Counted from the stretch's first letter, positions 25,456-39,026 are shown. The stretch is 64,000 bases of DNA from Burkholderiales bacterium RIFCSPHIGHO2_01_FULL_63_240 (GCA_001770725.1 MERU01000013.1:62001-126000); one strand, 5' to 3'. Notes: generated from the letters alone by a model not told the origin. Made by a program: numbers and translations.

Positions 25456-26695
25456 GTCTTGCGTGTTCCCGTCGAGAAAGTTCTTGGTGTCGCGATCCGG
25501 CCTGATGGCCCTGACCGGTGTCATTGTAGGAAGCCTCAGCGCCTGTGGCAGCCACCTGCCCCCGCGCGGCGACGGCGGGGCCCCCATCGCGCAAGCACCC
25601 TGGCCCTCGTCAAGCCCCCCCGTGCCCGATGGCCCGAGCCTGCTGCGCGCCAAGGCCCGCTGGGTGCAGGCCGGCTGGAGCGACCTGCCCGGCTGGCAGG
25701 CCGACCGGCTCGGCCAATGGTGGCCGGCCCTGGTCAAGGGCTGCGGCAAACCCGCCGCCGGCTGGCACAAGCTGTGTGACGAAGCCCGCCGCCTCGGCCC
25801 GGACTGGGGCGAGCGCGTGGGCGACGACTTCGTGCGCCAGTGGGTCGAGACCCAGCTGCAGCCCTGGCGGGTGACCTCGCTGGACGGACAGGCCACCGGC
25901 TTGCTGACCGGCTACTTCGAGCCCCTGCTGGAAGGCCGCCGCACGCCCGACGCCCGCTTCGCCTGGCCGCTGCACCGCCCGCCCGCCGGCCTGGGGCAGC
26001 GCAAGCCCTTCTTCAGCCGCGCCGAGCTGGAGTCGACGCCCGAAGGCCGCGCCGCCATCGCCGGGCGCGAGGTGGTCTGGCTGGCCGACCCGCTGGACGT
26101 GCTGCTCATCCAGGTGCAGGGCTCGGGCCGCGTGCGCCTGCTCGACGAACTCACCCCGCAGGGCGCGCCCAAGGTCGTGCGCCTGGCCTTTGCCGGCCAC
26201 AACGACCAGCCCTACCAGTCGGTGGCGCGCTGGCTGGTGGACCAGGGCGCCTTCACGCTGGAGCAGGCGTCCTGGCCGGCCATCCGCACCTGGGCCCAGG
26301 CCAATCCCGCGCGGGTGGGCGAGATGATGGCGGCCAACCCGCGCGTCGTCTTCTTCCGTGAAGAAGCGCTCACCGACCCGGCATCGGGGCCCAACGGTGC
26401 CCAAGGCGTGCCCTTGACCCCGGGCCGCTCCATCGCCGTCGACCGCGACAGCGTGCCGCTGGGCACCCCGGTCTGGCTCGACAGCACGATGCCGCAGACC
26501 TGGGTGGCAGGCGGGCTGCCGCCGCCCTCGCCGCTGCGCCGCCTGGCCATGGCGCAGGACACGGGCGGGGCCATCCTGGGCGCGGTGCGGGCGGACTTTT
26601 TCTGGGGCTGGGGCGACGAGGCCCTGGCGCAAGCCGGCCGCACCAAACAGCCGCTGGCGATGTGGGTGCTGTGGCCCCGGGGCAGCCAGCCCTGA
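25454..26695 (+). CDS. mltA: MltA lytic murein transglycosylase (lipoprotein)
   Basis: The 413-residue protein has a lipoprotein signal with the lipobox LSAC. The MltA domain starts near GLLTGYFEPLLEGRRTPDARFAWPL and contains VDPxDVLLIQVQGSGR-like sequence (here LADPLDVLLIQVQGSGRVRL). The C-terminal 3D domain has MAQDTGGAILGAVRADFFWG with the catalytic aspartate. It cleaves peptidoglycan at the outer membrane. The start could be 25454 or the internal ATG at residue 18; the first gives a full signal peptide. The divergent small membrane gene shares its start region. Confidence 0.93.
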   Translation: MSCVFPSRKFLVSRSGLMALTGVIVGSLSACGSHLPPRGDGGAPIAQAPWPSSSPPVPDGPSLLRAKARWVQAGWSDLPGWQADRLGQWWPALVKGCGKPAAGWHKLCDEARRLGPDWGERVGDDFVRQWVETQLQPWRVTSLDGQATGLLTGYFEPLLEGRRTPDARFAWPLHRPPAGLGQRKPFFSRAELESTPEGRAAIAGREVVWLADPLDVLLIQVQGSGRVRLLDELTPQGAPKVVRLAFAGHNDQPYQSVARWLVDQGAFTLEQASWPAIRTWAQANPARVGEMMAANPRVVFFREEALTDPASGPNGAQGVPLTPGRSIAVDRDSVPLGTPVWLDSTMPQTWVAGGLPPPSPLRRLAMAQDTGGAILGAVRADFFWGWGDEALAQAGRTKQPLAMWVLWPRGSQP

Positions 26696-26814
26696 CGCCT
26701 GCCGACGCGCCTTGCACAACAAGGCGTGAAATGCCGCACGGCCTGCGCGTTGTTCGGCCAAACAGCCGAGGCCGCAAACCGGCAAAGTAGGCCACCTCAC
26801 CCCACGGTGGCCTC

Positions 26815-31198
<4,384 letters not shown>

Positions 31199-31219
31199 GC
31201 CGCCAGCAGGCCCCGTCTT

Positions 31220-32026
31220 TCAGGGCCCGATCTTGACCGACAGGCCAGTGGTCAGCGCCATGTCGTTGCGCTTCTGGTCGGCGGCCACGCGGCTGGTGTA
31301 CGTGTCGGTCAGCGCGATGGTCAGGGCCAGCGTGCGCGTCATGTCCACGTTGAGCGCCGCGCTGAGCTTGAAGAGGTGGTTGCGATCGCCATCGATCGAC
31401 AGGTAGCCCTCCAGGCGCTGCTTGAAGGACACCGTCGGCGTGAACTGCGCGGTGTACTCGTTGCCGATGAGCAGGCTGTTGCTGGCAAAGCGCGAGTCGG
31501 TCTCGCCGCCGATGGTCTTTTCCTCGCGATAGCGGCTGACGGTGCGGCCCAGGCCCGCGAACACGTCCAGCGTGCGATCGGGCTCGTTGATCAGGTGGCG
31601 CCCCAAGCCAAGGGCGGCCTGGGTGCGCACCTTCAGCTCGATGACGCGGTCGTGTTCGAGCCCCATGCGCGCGAAGGCGAAGTACTCGGGGTCGATGTCG
31701 CGGTCGTGCTGCGCGGTGCCGCCCCACTTGCCTGCGGTGGTCTCGCGGTCGCTCTTGGCGCCGCTCTGGCTTTCGCTGACCAGGGCGGTCAGCGTGGTCT
31801 TGCCCCCGTCCTTCCTGCGCGAGACGTCCACGTCGACCTGCGCGGCACGCGAGCGGCTGTTGCCCGAGGTGGCCGACAGCGAGGCGGTCATGCGGCCGAC
31901 CCAGGCCAGCTCCCGATCGTGCTCGGCAACGGCTTGAGGTTGAGCGGTCGCTTGCTGTTGGGCCTGCGCAGAGCAGGCGGCGGTGCCCAGCGCCAACCCC
32001 AGCGCGGCCATGACATGTCGATTCAT
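31220..32026 (-). CDS. DUF481 outer-membrane protein
   Basis: The 268-residue protein has a signal peptide (MAALGLALGTAACSAQA, possibly a lipoprotein-like AAC). A DUF481 beta-barrel domain follows, with alternating strands such as AASLSATSGNSRSRAAQVDVDV, LEGYLSIDGDRNHLFKLSAALNVDM and a final NDMALTTGLSVKIGP. Related YdiY-type proteins are induced by salt or acid stress. It is convergent with the HD-GYP gene. A surface or stress role is inferred from the family only. Confidence 0.85.
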   Translation of the reverse strand: MNRHVMAALGLALGTAACSAQAQQQATAQPQAVAEHDRELAWVGRMTASLSATSGNSRSRAAQVDVDVSRRKDGGKTTLTALVSESQSGAKSDRETTAGKWGGTAQHDRDIDPEYFAFARMGLEHDRVIELKVRTQAALGLGRHLINEPDRTLDVFAGLGRTVSRYREEKTIGGETDSRFASNSLLIGNEYTAQFTPTVSFKQRLEGYLSIDGDRNHLFKLSAALNVDMTRTLALTIALTDTYTSRVAADQKRNDMALTTGLSVKIGP

Positions 32027-32167
32027 GCGAACAAAACTCCTGTTGAACCCCCGACATTGTCGGTCAATGGCCCCCCTAGGCCGTCAGGAAACGCGCCCCG
32101 CTCCCTTGTCGTCGCCAGACCATTGGTGAACAATCTCTGGGGCTCGCCAGCATCAAAATATCCAGGG

Positions 32168-34321
32168 ATGGCACGTCGGCACATGGACTCCGTTCGCATC
32201 GTTCACCTCAGCGATCTGCACTTCGTGCCCGGCAAGGACATGCAGGTGTGGAACGCCGTCAGGGACTTCATCAACCAGACCGTCAGGCCCCACGCGGTGC
32301 TGATCACCGGCGACGTCACCGACTCCGCCGGCGAGGCCGAGTTCGACCTCGCCTCGCAGTGCCTCAACAGCCTGCAGACCCAGGCCGACGGGGGCGACAC
32401 CCAGAAGTTCCGCATCGTCGCGGGCAACCACGATCGCTTCCTCTACCGTGGCAACCACCCCCCTTTTGGCATCGCCCGCTTGTTGCCATCCCGCTGGCCC
32501 AAGGACAAGCAGCGCCGCTTTGACGGCACCTTCCAGGCCCAACAGGTGCCCCACAACGCCCCTTGCGACCTCGAGCTGTGCGCGGCCCCCGAATCGCCCC
32601 ATGGCGTGACCTGGAAGATCCGCTTGCTGGGGCTGGACTCTTCGGCCGACCAGAAGTGGTTCGCACAGGGCCACGTCAACCCCAGCCACATCCACGAGGT
32701 GTGCCACAGCGCCGCCAAGGCGCAGGACTGCGACCTCGTCATCGCGCTGGTGCACCACCACGTGCTGCCGATCCCTTCGGTGGAAGAGCGCAAGGGCCAG
32801 CTCGAAAAGCTCATCGACGCCACCGGCCTGCTGAACTCCGGCACCCTGATGGCCGCGCTCTCGCGCAACCAGATCGACCTGGTGCTGCACGGCCACGAAC
32901 ACGCCCCGCATCAGGCGCGGTTTGCCGGCGCGGACGAGCTGGCCACCGACGTGGCCCTGATCTCTGCCGGGTCGACAACAGGCGACGAAACGCTCAAGGG
33001 CTGGAACCTCAACCGCGTTCACTTCAACGTCATCGAGCTCGATTCGGATCGATCGGTGTGGCTGCGCCAGGTCGAGGGCAAAGGCGCCCAGTTGCAGTTT
33101 CGCCCCGGCCGCAAGGCGCTGATGACGTCGACCGACCTGCGCCTGAGCCGCTTCATCCGGCGCAACCGCAACCTGGGCGAGCAAGCGGCCCACAGCGAGG
33201 TGCGTGACCTGCCACGCAGCCGCCTGCGCAAGACGATCGAGTTCAAGGCCAACCGGGACGTGGAGGTCACCGAAAGCCGGACCGACTGGCTGGTGAGCCC
33301 GCACTGGCAGCAGCTCACGAGCAACGGCAGCGGCTTCGCCCCCGAAGAGGCCATCGCCCATTTCGAATGGGCCGATGGCGGGTTGGACAGCCGCGCCGCC
33401 CTGATCAGCCGGGTCAACGGCTCCCACGACGAACACCGCCTCGACTTCAAGGCGCCCAACCGCAACCAGGCCAGGCTGGCCAAGTGCGTCAACGTGCGCT
33501 GGAAGTGGACCGCCGCCGCCGTCTACACCCAGGCCGAGCTGGACATGCTGCCGGACACCGCGCGCCAGGGCCCCCGTGGCGAAGGCCGTGAATTCGCCTC
33601 TGTCCTGTGCCACGACGAGGTCAAGGAGCTGATCCTCACGGTCAAGCTGCCCTCGTACTTCAGCCCCAAGCCCGATGACGTCGAGGTGTACTACGAGCAC
33701 CCCTCGCACCCTGGCGTGCGCCAGCAAGCCGTGGAGCTCAAGCCCTTCCTGGATGTGTTCGGTGCCGGCAACCTGGAGCTGCGCATCCGCTACCCCATGC
33801 CGGGCTACCGCTACGGCGTGTCCTGGCGGGTCACCGACGACAAGCTCGACACCGCGGGGCTCCACCGCAGGCTCAAGGCGCTGGTCGAAAAGACGGCGGC
33901 CATCCAGGAGTTCATGCGCACCTCACTGCAGCACTGGTCGCCCGACTCGCAGCCTCGCTGGGACATCTACCGCTTCCACGAAGAGCAGCAGGCCTTCGTT
34001 CGCCTGAGCATGGGCGACGGCGCGGGCTCCGATGTCCACCCCGTCCGGGATGCCCGGGGGCTGATCCGCGCCGCCGCCTGGGGAGACGCCATCGTGGTGG
34101 AAAAAGACCTGGCCAACGGCCGCCATGAATTCCACGCTTCCGAGCGGGTCATCAGCTACCTGCCGCTGCTGCGCCGCGACAGCGACTTCGGCTTCGCGCC
34201 CGCGCTGCTGCGTTTGTCATTTGTTTCAAATCCCCTCGGCCAGGACAGTCTTCGGGACTGGCTGGAAGAGGCAAAATTCTTCACGGCAAGAATTGCGCTG
34301 CTCGTCGCCCATGTCGGGTGA
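32168..34321 (+). CDS. large calcineurin-like metallophosphoesterase with long C-terminal extension
   Basis: The 717-residue protein starts with a metallophosphoesterase domain (about residues 8-300). All metal motifs are present: LSDLHF, LITGDVTDSAGE, VAGNHDRF, VHHHVLP and LHGHEHAPHQ. The remaining ~400 residues are unusual. A beta-rich segment contains LELRIRYPMPGYRYGVSWRVTDD, and the last 120 residues (GLIRAAAWGDAIVVEKDLANG through VISYLPLLRRDSDFGFAPALLRLSF) look GAF-like. No signal peptide is present. The start may be 32168 or 32183. The DUF481 gene is divergent. A conflict or sensing role is possible, but I recognise only the phosphoesterase part with confidence. Confidence 0.8.
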   Translation: MARRHMDSVRIVHLSDLHFVPGKDMQVWNAVRDFINQTVRPHAVLITGDVTDSAGEAEFDLASQCLNSLQTQADGGDTQKFRIVAGNHDRFLYRGNHPPFGIARLLPSRWPKDKQRRFDGTFQAQQVPHNAPCDLELCAAPESPHGVTWKIRLLGLDSSADQKWFAQGHVNPSHIHEVCHSAAKAQDCDLVIALVHHHVLPIPSVEERKGQLEKLIDATGLLNSGTLMAALSRNQIDLVLHGHEHAPHQARFAGADELATDVALISAGSTTGDETLKGWNLNRVHFNVIELDSDRSVWLRQVEGKGAQLQFRPGRKALMTSTDLRLSRFIRRNRNLGEQAAHSEVRDLPRSRLRKTIEFKANRDVEVTESRTDWLVSPHWQQLTSNGSGFAPEEAIAHFEWADGGLDSRAALISRVNGSHDEHRLDFKAPNRNQARLAKCVNVRWKWTAAAVYTQAELDMLPDTARQGPRGEGREFASVLCHDEVKELILTVKLPSYFSPKPDDVEVYYEHPSHPGVRQQAVELKPFLDVFGAGNLELRIRYPMPGYRYGVSWRVTDDKLDTAGLHRRLKALVEKTAAIQEFMRTSLQHWSPDSQPRWDIYRFHEEQQAFVRLSMGDGAGSDVHPVRDARGLIRAAAWGDAIVVEKDLANGRHEFHASERVISYLPLLRRDSDFGFAPALLRLSFVSNPLGQDSLRDWLEEAKFFTARIALLVAHVG

Positions 34322-34393
34322 GCGCCATTGCAAAATGGCCCCCCACGCTTCATCTTGCATTCATACGCCATCGTCCCAGCAGGAGTGCCCCAC

Positions 34394-34600
34394 GTGAAAA
34401 TCCTCTCCAGCACGCTCACGATGCCGAAGTGGCAAAAGGCGGATCGCCCGCTGTTCCAGGTCGGCGCCCTGCCCGAGCCAGCGCCCGAGGCGCTGGAGCA
34501 GGGCCTGCCGATGTCCGTCCTGCCGCAAACCGTCCAGGACGACCTGCGCGACGGCAAGGCGGTCGACATCAGCAACGCCGTGCCCGTCCCCTCCGAGTGA
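34394..34600 (+). CDS. small protein downstream of the metallophosphoesterase
   Basis: This 68-residue gene starts with GTG at 34394, supported by an AGGAG site eight bases upstream. The product reads MKILSSTLTMPKWQKADRPLF and then a proline- and acidic-rich tail ending in VPVPSE. It has no signal peptide or membrane segment. It follows the metallophosphoesterase after 72 bases and is convergent with cynS. I do not recognise it. A partner role for the phosphoesterase is suggested only by position. Confidence 0.55.
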   Translation: MKILSSTLTMPKWQKADRPLFQVGALPEPAPEALEQGLPMSVLPQTVQDDLRDGKAVDISNAVPVPSE

Positions 34601-34604
34601 GCCC

Positions 34605-34628
34605 GCCCAGCCGGGCGCTGTGCTGGGC
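34605..34628. terminator. hairpin between convergent genes
   Basis: GCCCAGC (34605-34611) pairs with GCTGGGC (34622-34628) in the 42-base gap between the small gene and the cynS stop. It has no clear T-tract and could act on both convergent transcripts. Confidence 0.35.
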
Positions 34629-34642
34629 GTTCTGCCTGGCAC

Positions 34643-35086
34643 TCAATAGGTCTTGTACGGCAGGAACTTGCCCGACATGACGATGTTGACGCGGTCGCCC
34701 ATCGGGTTGGCCTCGCGCTGCAGGTCCATCTTGAAGTCGATGGCGCTCATGATGCCGTCGCCGAACTCTTCGTGGATCAGGGCCTTGAAGGTGGTGCCGT
34801 AGACGCTGATGAGCTCGTAGAAGCGGTAGATCAGCGGGTCGGTGGGCACGCTGGTGGGCAGCGAGCCCTTGTAGGGCACTTCCTGCAGCCACAGGCGAGC
34901 CTCTTCGGGCAGGTCGAAGATGTCGCCGATGGTGGCGGCCTGCTCGGCCGTCAGCGTCATCTGGCCCAAGCAGGCGGCGGTGACCCACTCCTTGCTCAGG
35001 CCCACTTTGCTGGCCACATCGGCCCACTTGATGCCCTTCTTGACTTTGGCTTGGATGATGAGGTCGGTGACGTCTTCGCGGTTCAT
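34643..35086 (-). CDS. cynS: cyanate hydratase (cyanase)
   Basis: The 147-residue enzyme converts cyanate and bicarbonate to ammonia and CO2. It has the N-terminal helical DNA-binding-like domain (WADVASKVGLSKEWVTAACLGQ) and the catalytic C-terminal domain. Arg88, Glu91 and Ser114 correspond to the E. coli catalytic Arg96, Glu99 and Ser122 with the same spacing (YRFYELISVYG and GIMSAIDF). It is the last gene of the transporter operon, which marks the ABC system as a cyanate importer. Confidence 0.97.
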   Translation of the reverse strand: MNREDVTDLIIQAKVKKGIKWADVASKVGLSKEWVTAACLGQMTLTAEQAATIGDIFDLPEEARLWLQEVPYKGSLPTSVPTDPLIYRFYELISVYGTTFKALIHEEFGDGIMSAIDFKMDLQREANPMGDRVNIVMSGKFLPYKTY

Positions 35087-35128
35087 GGTGCGGTCCTTTC
35101 TGTGTGGGGTCGGTGAGGGTTCAGCGGG

Positions 35129-35575
35129 TCACTTGAATTGGCGATCGGCTTCGTTGATCGCCACGTCGTTGATCGAGGCCTCGCGGCGGGCCATCAGGCC
35201 GCGCTCGTCGAAGGTCCAGTTTTCGTTGCCGTAGGCGCGCCACCACTGACCGGCGTCGTCGTGGTACTCGTACTCGAAGCACACCGAGATGCGGTTGCCT
35301 TCGAAGGCGAACAGGCGCTTCTTCAAGCGGTAGTCGTGCTCCCGGGCCCACTTTCGCGTCAGGAAGGCCTTGATGGCCTCGCGCCCGGTGAAGAACTCGC
35401 TGCGGTTGCGCCACCACGAGTCCTCGGTGTAGGCGGCGGCGCAGCGCTCGGGGTCTTTCGAGTTCCAGGCGTCTTCGGCCATCTGCACCTTCAGGCGCGC
35501 GGTCTCTTCGGTGAAGGGCGGCAGGGGCGGGCGCGAGATGGGTGCGGCAGCGGGCTCGGACAGGTTGGCGCTCAT
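35129..35575 (-). CDS. nuclear transport factor 2-like protein (DUF1348 type)
   Basis: The 148-residue protein has an NTF2/SnoaL-like fold. Its core is [40 protein letters not shown], followed by paired aromatic strands ([21 protein letters not shown]). Its length and sequence fit the DUF1348 family. It lies in the cyanate operon between the transporter ATPase and cynS. Its role there is unknown; it may handle a reaction product or an unrelated small ligand. Confidence 0.85.
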   Translation of the reverse strand: MSANLSEPAAAPISRPPLPPFTEETARLKVQMAEDAWNSKDPERCAAAYTEDSWWRNRSEFFTGREAIKAFLTRKWAREHDYRLKKRLFAFEGNRISVCFEYEYHDDAGQWWRAYGNENWTFDERGLMARREASINDVAINEADRQFK

Positions 35576-35607
35576 GGTGGCTTCCTCAGTGTTGTGATGC
35601 GGGTTCT

Positions 35608-36459
35608 TCAGGCTGCGGCCTCGTTCAGGGCCACCAGGCCAGGCCGCACCTCGGGCGGGTGCTCGGGCGCGCGGCCATGGCTCAGGTCTTTGGAGCGCGC
35701 CACCAGGAAGTCGACCAGGTGGTTGCGCAAGGGGTAGAACTGCGGGTCGTGGTGCAGGCCGGCGCGGGTGCGGTCGCGCGGCAGGGTGTTGACCACGATC
35801 TCGGCGACGCGGGCGCGCGGCCCGTTGCTCATGAGCAGGATGCGGTCGGCCAGCAAGATGGCCTCGTCCACGTCGTGCGTGATCATGAACACCGTCTGCT
35901 GCGTCTCGGCGCAGATGCGCAGCAACTCGTCCTGGATGGTGCCGCGCGTGAGCGCGTCCAGCGCGCCGAAGGGCTCGTCGAGCAGCAGCATCTTGGGCTC
36001 GATGGCAAAGGCCCGCGCGATGCCCACGCGCTGCTTCATGCCGCCCGACAGTTGCGAAGGCAGCTTGTCGATGGCGTGGCCCAAGCCCACCAGTTGCACG
36101 TACTTTTCGACGTGTGCATTGATCTCGGTCTTGCGCTTGTCGGGCCACTTCGAGCGCACCGCGAACGCGATGTTCTGGCGCACCGTCAGCCACGGCATCA
36201 GCGCGTGGCCTTGGAAGACCACGCCGCGCTCCAAGCCCGGCGCCGTCACCTCGCGGCCGTCCATGAAGACGTGGCCCGTGCTGCTGTGCTCCAGCCCCGC
36301 CAGCGTGTTGAGGATGGTGGTCTTGCCGCAACCCGAGTGGCCGATGATGCAGACGAACTCGCCGCGGCGCATGGTGAAGTTCACGCCGTCGAAGACGGGC
36401 TCGGGCGCGCCGGGGTAGGCCTTGCCCAGGCCTTCGATTTTCAGGAAGTCAGTCGACAT
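35608..36459 (-). CDS. ABC transporter ATP-binding protein, nitrate/cyanate type
   Basis: The 283-residue ATPase has Walker [11 protein letters not shown] (residues 39-48), signature LSGGMKQR (137-144) and Walker [14 protein letters not shown] (157-169). The long C-terminal tail fits the NrtD/CynD/SsuB group. It powers the transporter formed with the permease encoded just upstream, whose stop it overlaps by 11 bases. Cyanate is the likely substrate because cynS is in the same operon. Confidence 0.93.
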   Translation of the reverse strand: MSTDFLKIEGLGKAYPGAPEPVFDGVNFTMRRGEFVCIIGHSGCGKTTILNTLAGLEHSSTGHVFMDGREVTAPGLERGVVFQGHALMPWLTVRQNIAFAVRSKWPDKRKTEINAHVEKYVQLVGLGHAIDKLPSQLSGGMKQRVGIARAFAIEPKMLLLDEPFGALDALTRGTIQDELLRICAETQQTVFMITHDVDEAILLADRILLMSNGPRARVAEIVVNTLPRDRTRAGLHHDPQFYPLRNHLVDFLVARSKDLSHGRAPEHPPEVRPGLVALNEAAA

Positions 36460-37330
36460 AGGTCACCGCCTTTTGCAGACGGGCGAAGGCCCCGTCCAGC
36501 ACCATGCCCACCAGGCCGATGACCAGGATGGCGAAGATCACGTTGGGCAGAGAGAGGTTGTTCCACTCGTTCCACACGAAGTAGCCGACACCCGTGCCGC
36601 CCACCAGCATCTCGGCGGCCACGATGACCAGCCACGCGATGCCCATGCTGATGCGCATGCCGGTGAGGATGGTGGGCGCCGCTGCGGGCAAGATCACCTC
36701 GATGGCGGTGCGCCACTTCGAGACCTCGAGCGTGCGCGCCACGTTGAGCCAGTCGCGCCGCACGCTGGCCACGCCGAAGGCCGTGTTGATCAGCATCGGC
36801 CAGATCGAGCAGATGAAGATCACGAAGATGCCCGAGGCGGCCGAGTCCTTGATGGTGTAGAGCGCCAGCGGCATCCACGCCAGCGGCGAGATGGGCTTGA
36901 GCACCTGGATGAACGGGTCGAGCGCGCGGTGCACCAGGGGCGACATGCCGATGGCAAAGCCCAGCGGGATGGCGATCAGCATGGCGATGAGGTAGCCCAG
37001 GCCGACGCGGCCGAGCGAGTAGGCCAGCTGGATGCCGATGCCCTTGTCGTTGGGGCCGTTGTCGTAGAAGGGGTCGGTGAGGTGCTCCCACATCACGCGG
37101 CCCATCTGCGCCAGGGTGGGGAAGTTGCTGCCCGCCGAGTCGCCTTGGGCCGCCGGGTCCTTGCCCATGAGCTTCATGTACTCGATCTGCTCGGGGCTCA
37201 GCGCGGGGCCGGCCGCGACCTTGGGCAGCGTGGCCAGGTGCCACACGCCCAGGATCACACCCAGCAAGATGAGCGACAACAGCGCAGCCCGAAAGCCTTC
37301 GCCTTGCCACCAGGGTTTTGCCACGGCCAT
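36449..37330 (-). CDS. ABC transporter permease, nitrate/cyanate type
   Basis: The 293-residue inner-membrane protein has an N-terminal helix (ALLSLILLGVILGVWHLATL) and an extracytoplasmic stretch. Five further helices follow, with the cytoplasmic coupling loop around EVILPAAAPTILTGMRISMGIAWLVIVAAE, the EAA-like motif of NrtB/CynB permeases. It starts at 37330, 26 bases after the binding-protein gene, and overlaps the ATPase gene. Confidence 0.93.
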   Translation of the reverse strand: MAVAKPWWQGEGFRAALLSLILLGVILGVWHLATLPKVAAGPALSPEQIEYMKLMGKDPAAQGDSAGSNFPTLAQMGRVMWEHLTDPFYDNGPNDKGIGIQLAYSLGRVGLGYLIAMLIAIPLGFAIGMSPLVHRALDPFIQVLKPISPLAWMPLALYTIKDSAASGIFVIFICSIWPMLINTAFGVASVRRDWLNVARTLEVSKWRTAIEVILPAAAPTILTGMRISMGIAWLVIVAAEMLVGGTGVGYFVWNEWNNLSLPNVIFAILVIGLVGMVLDGAFARLQKAVTYVD

Positions 37331-37356
37331 GGTTGTTCTGCCTTGCTCTGCGGGGG

Positions 37357-38754
37357 TCAGGTGCGCTTGATGGCGAAGCTGTTGATGTAGGCCTCGGGCT
37401 TCGCCGGGTCGAACGCCTTGCCCATGACCTTGAAGCCGGGGTAGGCGCCTTCGGGCGGGGTTTCGCCCAGGGCCTTCATCTGCTTCTTGGCGTCGGTCAG
37501 CAGGAAGACCTGCTCGGCCAGCTGCTTGTAGTTGACCTCGCCCTTGACGTAGCCCCAGCGCTTCATCTGCGTGAGCATCCACACCGCCATCGACTGCCAG
37601 GGGATGGGGTTGAAGTCGGCGCGGTCGGGCACGTTCTTGACGTTGCCCAGGCCGTCGGCGTACTTGCCGGTGAGCACCTGCGTCAGCACGGCTTCGGGCT
37701 GGTTGAGGTACTCGCGCGGCGAGATGACCTTGGCGATCAGCTCGCGGTTCTTGGGCTGGCGGGCCATGGCGGCCGACGTCAGCACGGCGCGGTACAGCGC
37801 GGCGAAGGTGTTGGGGTTCTGCTGGATGAACTCGGCGCTGGTGCCGAAGGCGCAGCAGGGGTGGCCGTCCCACAGCTCTTTGGTGAGCAGGTGGATGAAG
37901 CCGATTTCTTCGAACACGGCGCGCTGGTTGAAGGGGTCGGGGCCCAGGTAGCCGTCGATGTTGCCGGCGCGCAGGTTGGCCACCATCTCGGGCGGCGGCA
38001 CCACGCGGATCTGGATGTCCTTGTCCGGGTCCAGCCCTGCTTCGGCCACGTAGTAGCGCAGCAGGAAGTTGTGCATCGAGTACTCGAAGGGCACGGCGAA
38101 CTTGAAGCCCTTCCACATCTTCGGGTCGCGCTTGTCCTTGTGCTTGTTGGCCAGGGTGATGGCCTGCCCGTTGGTGTTCTGGATGGTGGCCACGTGCATG
38201 GGTTTGGCGTTCGAGCCCAGGCCCATGGTCATGGACAGCGGCATGGGCGAGAGGAAGTGCGTGGCGTCGTACTCCTTGTTGAGCATCTTGTCGCGGATGA
38301 GCGCCCAGCCGGCGGTCTTGACGACGCTGACGTCCAGGCCCTGCTTTTTATAAAAGCCCAGGGGGTGGGCCATGATCAGCGGGGTGGCGCAGGTGATGGG
38401 GATGAAGCCGATCTTGAGTTCTTTCTTCTCAAGCGGGGCGGCTTCTTGCGCCATGGCTTGCAGGCTCGTCACCGGCAGCACGCTGGCAATCGCCGACATG
38501 GCGGTGCCTTTGCCGACGGCGCGCAGGAAGCGGCGGCGGGTGGCTTCTTGCGGGAAGAGGGCCTTGACCAGGCTGGCTTCGATGAAGTCGCGCGAGTAGG
38601 ACTCGAAGGCTTCGGTTTCGCTGCGGGCCTTGAGGGTGTCGATGGCGTGCTGGTGCGCTGCGCTGTCGTGATCTTGCGGGGCGTGGTCACCGCCGCAGGC
38701 GCAGCTCAGGCGAAGGGGGCGATCGGCGTCGTAGGGGTCGAAGTGACGGGTCAT
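37357..38754 (-). CDS. nitrate/cyanate-type ABC transporter substrate-binding protein
   Basis: The 465-residue protein belongs to the NrtA/CmpA/CynA group. It has an unusually long N-terminus of about 70 residues before a twin-arginine motif TRRRFLRAVGKG. The binding domain then begins at LKIGFIPITCATPLIMAHPLGFYKKQGLDV and includes GYLGPDPFNQRAVFEEIGFIHL. The early Cys-His segment CACGGDH (residues 18-24) could hold a metal. It binds the anion in the periplasm for the adjacent permease and ATPase. It is the first gene of the operon. Confidence 0.92.
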   Translation of the reverse strand: MTRHFDPYDADRPLRLSCACGGDHAPQDHDSAAHQHAIDTLKARSETEAFESYSRDFIEASLVKALFPQEATRRRFLRAVGKGTAMSAIASVLPVTSLQAMAQEAAPLEKKELKIGFIPITCATPLIMAHPLGFYKKQGLDVSVVKTAGWALIRDKMLNKEYDATHFLSPMPLSMTMGLGSNAKPMHVATIQNTNGQAITLANKHKDKRDPKMWKGFKFAVPFEYSMHNFLLRYYVAEAGLDPDKDIQIRVVPPPEMVANLRAGNIDGYLGPDPFNQRAVFEEIGFIHLLTKELWDGHPCCAFGTSAEFIQQNPNTFAALYRAVLTSAAMARQPKNRELIAKVISPREYLNQPEAVLTQVLTGKYADGLGNVKNVPDRADFNPIPWQSMAVWMLTQMKRWGYVKGEVNYKQLAEQVFLLTDAKKQMKALGETPPEGAYPGFKVMGKAFDPAKPEAYINSFAIKRT

Positions 38755-38859
38755 CGTGGGCTCCTGGGCGGGCGGCTGGCTGGTTGGCCGGCGGGGCTGG
38801 GGTGGAGCTCACTTTAGGAATTGGCTGCGGGTTTGGGGATCGTGGTGGGTGTGATTTGC

Positions 38860-38879
38860 TTGTAGGGCTGGCACTACAA
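38860..38879. promoter_or_regulatory. TTGTAG-N8-CTACAA palindrome upstream of the cyanate operon
   Basis: A perfect 6+6 inverted repeat, TTGTAG-GGCTGGCA-CTACAA, lies 106 bases upstream of the binding-protein start. It contains the T-N11-A type spacing typical of LysR operators. No lysR gene is nearby, so the regulator would be encoded elsewhere. Confidence 0.5.
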
Positions 38880-38927
38880 GGGTTTCGGTTTGAGCGCTTT
38901 GTCGGGGCAGCGCGAGGCGGGGGCTGC

Positions 38928-38972
38928 GGCGCTGTGCGGTCGGGCTTCAAGGGTGGTGGTCCGCACAGCGCC
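38928..38972. repeat. 12-bp inverted repeat hairpin
   Basis: GGCGCTGTGCGG (38928-38939) pairs perfectly with CCGCACAGCGCC (38961-38972) across a 21-base loop. It lies between the cyanate operon start and the GNAT gene stop. It could end GNAT transcription. Sequence just after it (TGGTGGCGTGCGA at about 38994-39006) recurs near 42015. Confidence 0.55.
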
Positions 38973-39026
38973 TTCGCCCCTTTTCCGCCTCGCTGGTGGC
39001 GTGCGACGGTGGATGGGCGCAGCAGG

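Noticed and set aside
38755-39026. cynR-type regulator gene next to the cyanate operon
   Set aside because: No LysR-type gene exists on either side; only a palindrome was found.
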